NCBI GenBank assembly: GCA_002483105.1
Contig: DLHG01000003.1
Span: 1 to 64,000, forward strand
Length of the DNA stretch: 64,000 bases
Direction of reading: 5' to 3'
Source: Bacteroidetes bacterium UBA7674
GTDB lineage: Bacteria > Bacteroidota > Bacteroidia > Chitinophagales > Chitinophagaceae
Shown here: piece by piece, positions 63,006 through 64,000 of the stretch
How positions within the stretch are numbered: position 1 is the stretch's first letter
Layout: each line of letters opens with the position of its first letter
Notes under the pieces: generated by a model
Databases searched by the model: none
The model's input: only the letters and a program-made list of their open reading frames with translations
Told to the model about the DNA's origin: nothing
Program-made: the position numbers and the translations under genes

Positions 63006-63158
63006 AGCACAGGAAGATCGGATTTCCCTATTGTCGAAAATTTCATCATTCGGGACGGATAAACCGGATAAAATCAAGACTAAAAACAGCCTGTGAAAAT
63101 CTTTTGGGAAAGCCTTTATTTACAAGGGTTTTTGCTGTGAATAACTATGTATAATTTC

Positions 63159-63190
63159 TTTGCTAATAAGGGTGATTTTCATTAACTTTG
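63159..63190 (+). promoter_or_regulatory. Complete Bacteroidota promoter for gyrB (-33 TTTG, -7 TAACTTTG)
   Basis: TTTG at 63159-63162, a 20-nt spacer, and TAACTTTG at 63183-63190. This is the best match to the TTTG-N(~20)-TAnnTTTG consensus in the window. It predicts a leader of about 100 nt. Confidence 0.7.
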
Positions 63191-63294
63191 CTAAGTTAAA
63201 AAAATGCCTGTTTCGTAAGCTAAAGCCATACCTCCGAAGATGGCAGTTTAATCGGAATTTCTTCACAGTATTTAGAGCTTCGGACAAAGAAAAT

Positions 63295-64000
63295 ATGAGT
63301 ACAGAAAACGAAATTTTACAAACCCCTGCTCCCCAAACTTATGATGCAGGAAGTATACAAGTATTAGAAGGCCTGGAAGCGGTGCGTAAGCGCCCTGCGA
63401 TGTATATTGGTGATATAGGAGTGAAGGGCTTGCACCACCTTGTTTATGAGGTAGTGGATAACTCTATAGATGAGGCGCTTGCCGGACATTGTAAGAACAT
63501 TGAAGTAATCATACACCCGGATAACTCCATAAGTGTTCAGGATGACGGACGTGGTATCCCAACGGGTATGCACCCTAAGGAAGGACGTTCTGCACTTGAA
63601 GTAGTAATGACAGTACTGCATGCCGGTGGCAAGTTCGACAAGGACAGCTATAAGGTGTCTGGCGGGCTTCACGGTGTGGGTGTAAGTTGTGTGAACGCAC
63701 TAAGTTCCCACCTGCATACTACCGTTCATCGTGAAGGAAAAATATTTGAGCAAGAATATAAATGCGGTATCCCGCAATACCCAGTTCGCGAAATTGGTGT
63801 TTCCGACAAAAGGGGTACACACCAACACTTCTGGCCGGATGATTCCATCTTCAAAGAAACAGTCTACAACCGTGAAATACTTGCAGGCCGCCTGCGCGAG
63901 CTTTCTTTCCTGAACAAAGGTATACGCATTGTATTGACTGACGAACGTGAGCAGGATGAAGAAGGAAAAAACATTGAAGAAGTATTTTACAGTGAAGGCG
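63295..64000 (+). CDS. gyrB: DNA gyrase subunit B (N-terminal part, cut by window edge)
   Basis: 235 codons to the edge. The ATPase subunit of gyrase drives negative supercoiling. Visible motifs are the GHKL ATPase start IQVLEGLEAVRKRPAMYIG, the N-box HHLVYEVVDNSIDEALAG (Mg-binding Asn), the ATP-binding DDGRGIPTGMHP, and the ATP lid VSGGLHGVGVSCVNALS. The gene could in principle encode ParE, but GLHGVGVSCVNALS and the overall pattern fit GyrB. ATG at 63295. It lies on the plus strand about 42 kb from the candidate origin. Confidence 0.95.
   Translation, partial: MSTENEILQTPAPQTYDAGSIQVLEGLEAVRKRPAMYIGDIGVKGLHHLVYEVVDNSIDEALAGHCKNIEVIIHPDNSISVQDDGRGIPTGMHPKEGRSALEVVMTVLHAGGKFDKDSYKVSGGLHGVGVSCVNALSSHLHTTVHREGKIFEQEYKCGIPQYPVREIGVSDKRGTHQHFWPDDSIFKETVYNREILAGRLRELSFLNKGIRIVLTDEREQDEEGKNIEEVFYSEG

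Noticed and set aside
1..64000. tRNA genes, insertion sequences, phage genes or T9SS machinery genes
   Set aside because: I looked through the gaps and gene list and found none that I could support.

Overview
The window reads as Bacteroidota chromosome, most likely class Chitinophagia (family Chitinophagaceae or close). The grounds are the type IX secretion (T9SS) C-terminal sorting domains of both type A and type B, Ig-like/PKD 'CHU_C' repeat giants, a fused alpha/beta E1 2-oxoacid dehydrogenase, a DUF2480 gene, and promoters of the Bacteroidota form TTTG-N20-TAnnTTTG. I saw no tRNA, rRNA, CRISPR array, transposase or prophage gene.

Layout. 1-21.2 kb: three minus-strand genes for very large secreted T9SS type B repeat proteins (one cut by the window edge, one of 1791 aa, one of 4837 aa); they share modules and look like paralogues. 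21.2-21.6 kb: an AT-rich intergenic stretch with four DnaA-box-like sites, a candidate replication origin. 21.6-32.4 kb: typA, a HipB-like regulator with a HipA-family protein whose catalytic residues are missing, two secreted T9SS type A proteins, a membrane histidine-kinase-like protein with no ATPase domain, an ABC ATPase with a small membrane protein, apaG and recX. 32.7-37.2 kb: mnmG, then three tandem small outer-membrane-type proteins, each followed by a parS-like 16-mer. 37.2-50.8 kb: housekeeping genes (nadA, ppiD-type foldase, DUF2480, a DtxR-family regulator, L,D-transpeptidase, polysaccharide-deacetylase-like protein, E1 dehydrogenase, pyrG, murI). 51-64 kb: a ferredoxin oxidoreductase beta subunit, a polysaccharide flippase, an AraC regulator, a lipoprotein, a secreted propeller protein, a TPR histidine kinase/response regulator pair, a PaaE-like flavin/2Fe-2S reductase, a multi-TM protein and the start of gyrB.

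How it fits together. The DnaA-box cluster at 21.3 kb, the parS-like sites at 35.4-36.9 kb, and mnmG and gyrB nearby suggest that this is the origin-proximal part of the chromosome. The secreted proteins depend on T9SS machinery encoded elsewhere. Several genes have a -7 box only 5-9 bases before the start codon, which predicts nearly leaderless mRNAs.

The observations I would follow first are the parS/origin signals, the HipA-family pseudokinase with its operator array, the start-adjacent promoters, and a possible small RNA at about 49.5 kb. All counts and coordinates were read by eye. Family names come from recognised motifs, not from a database search.
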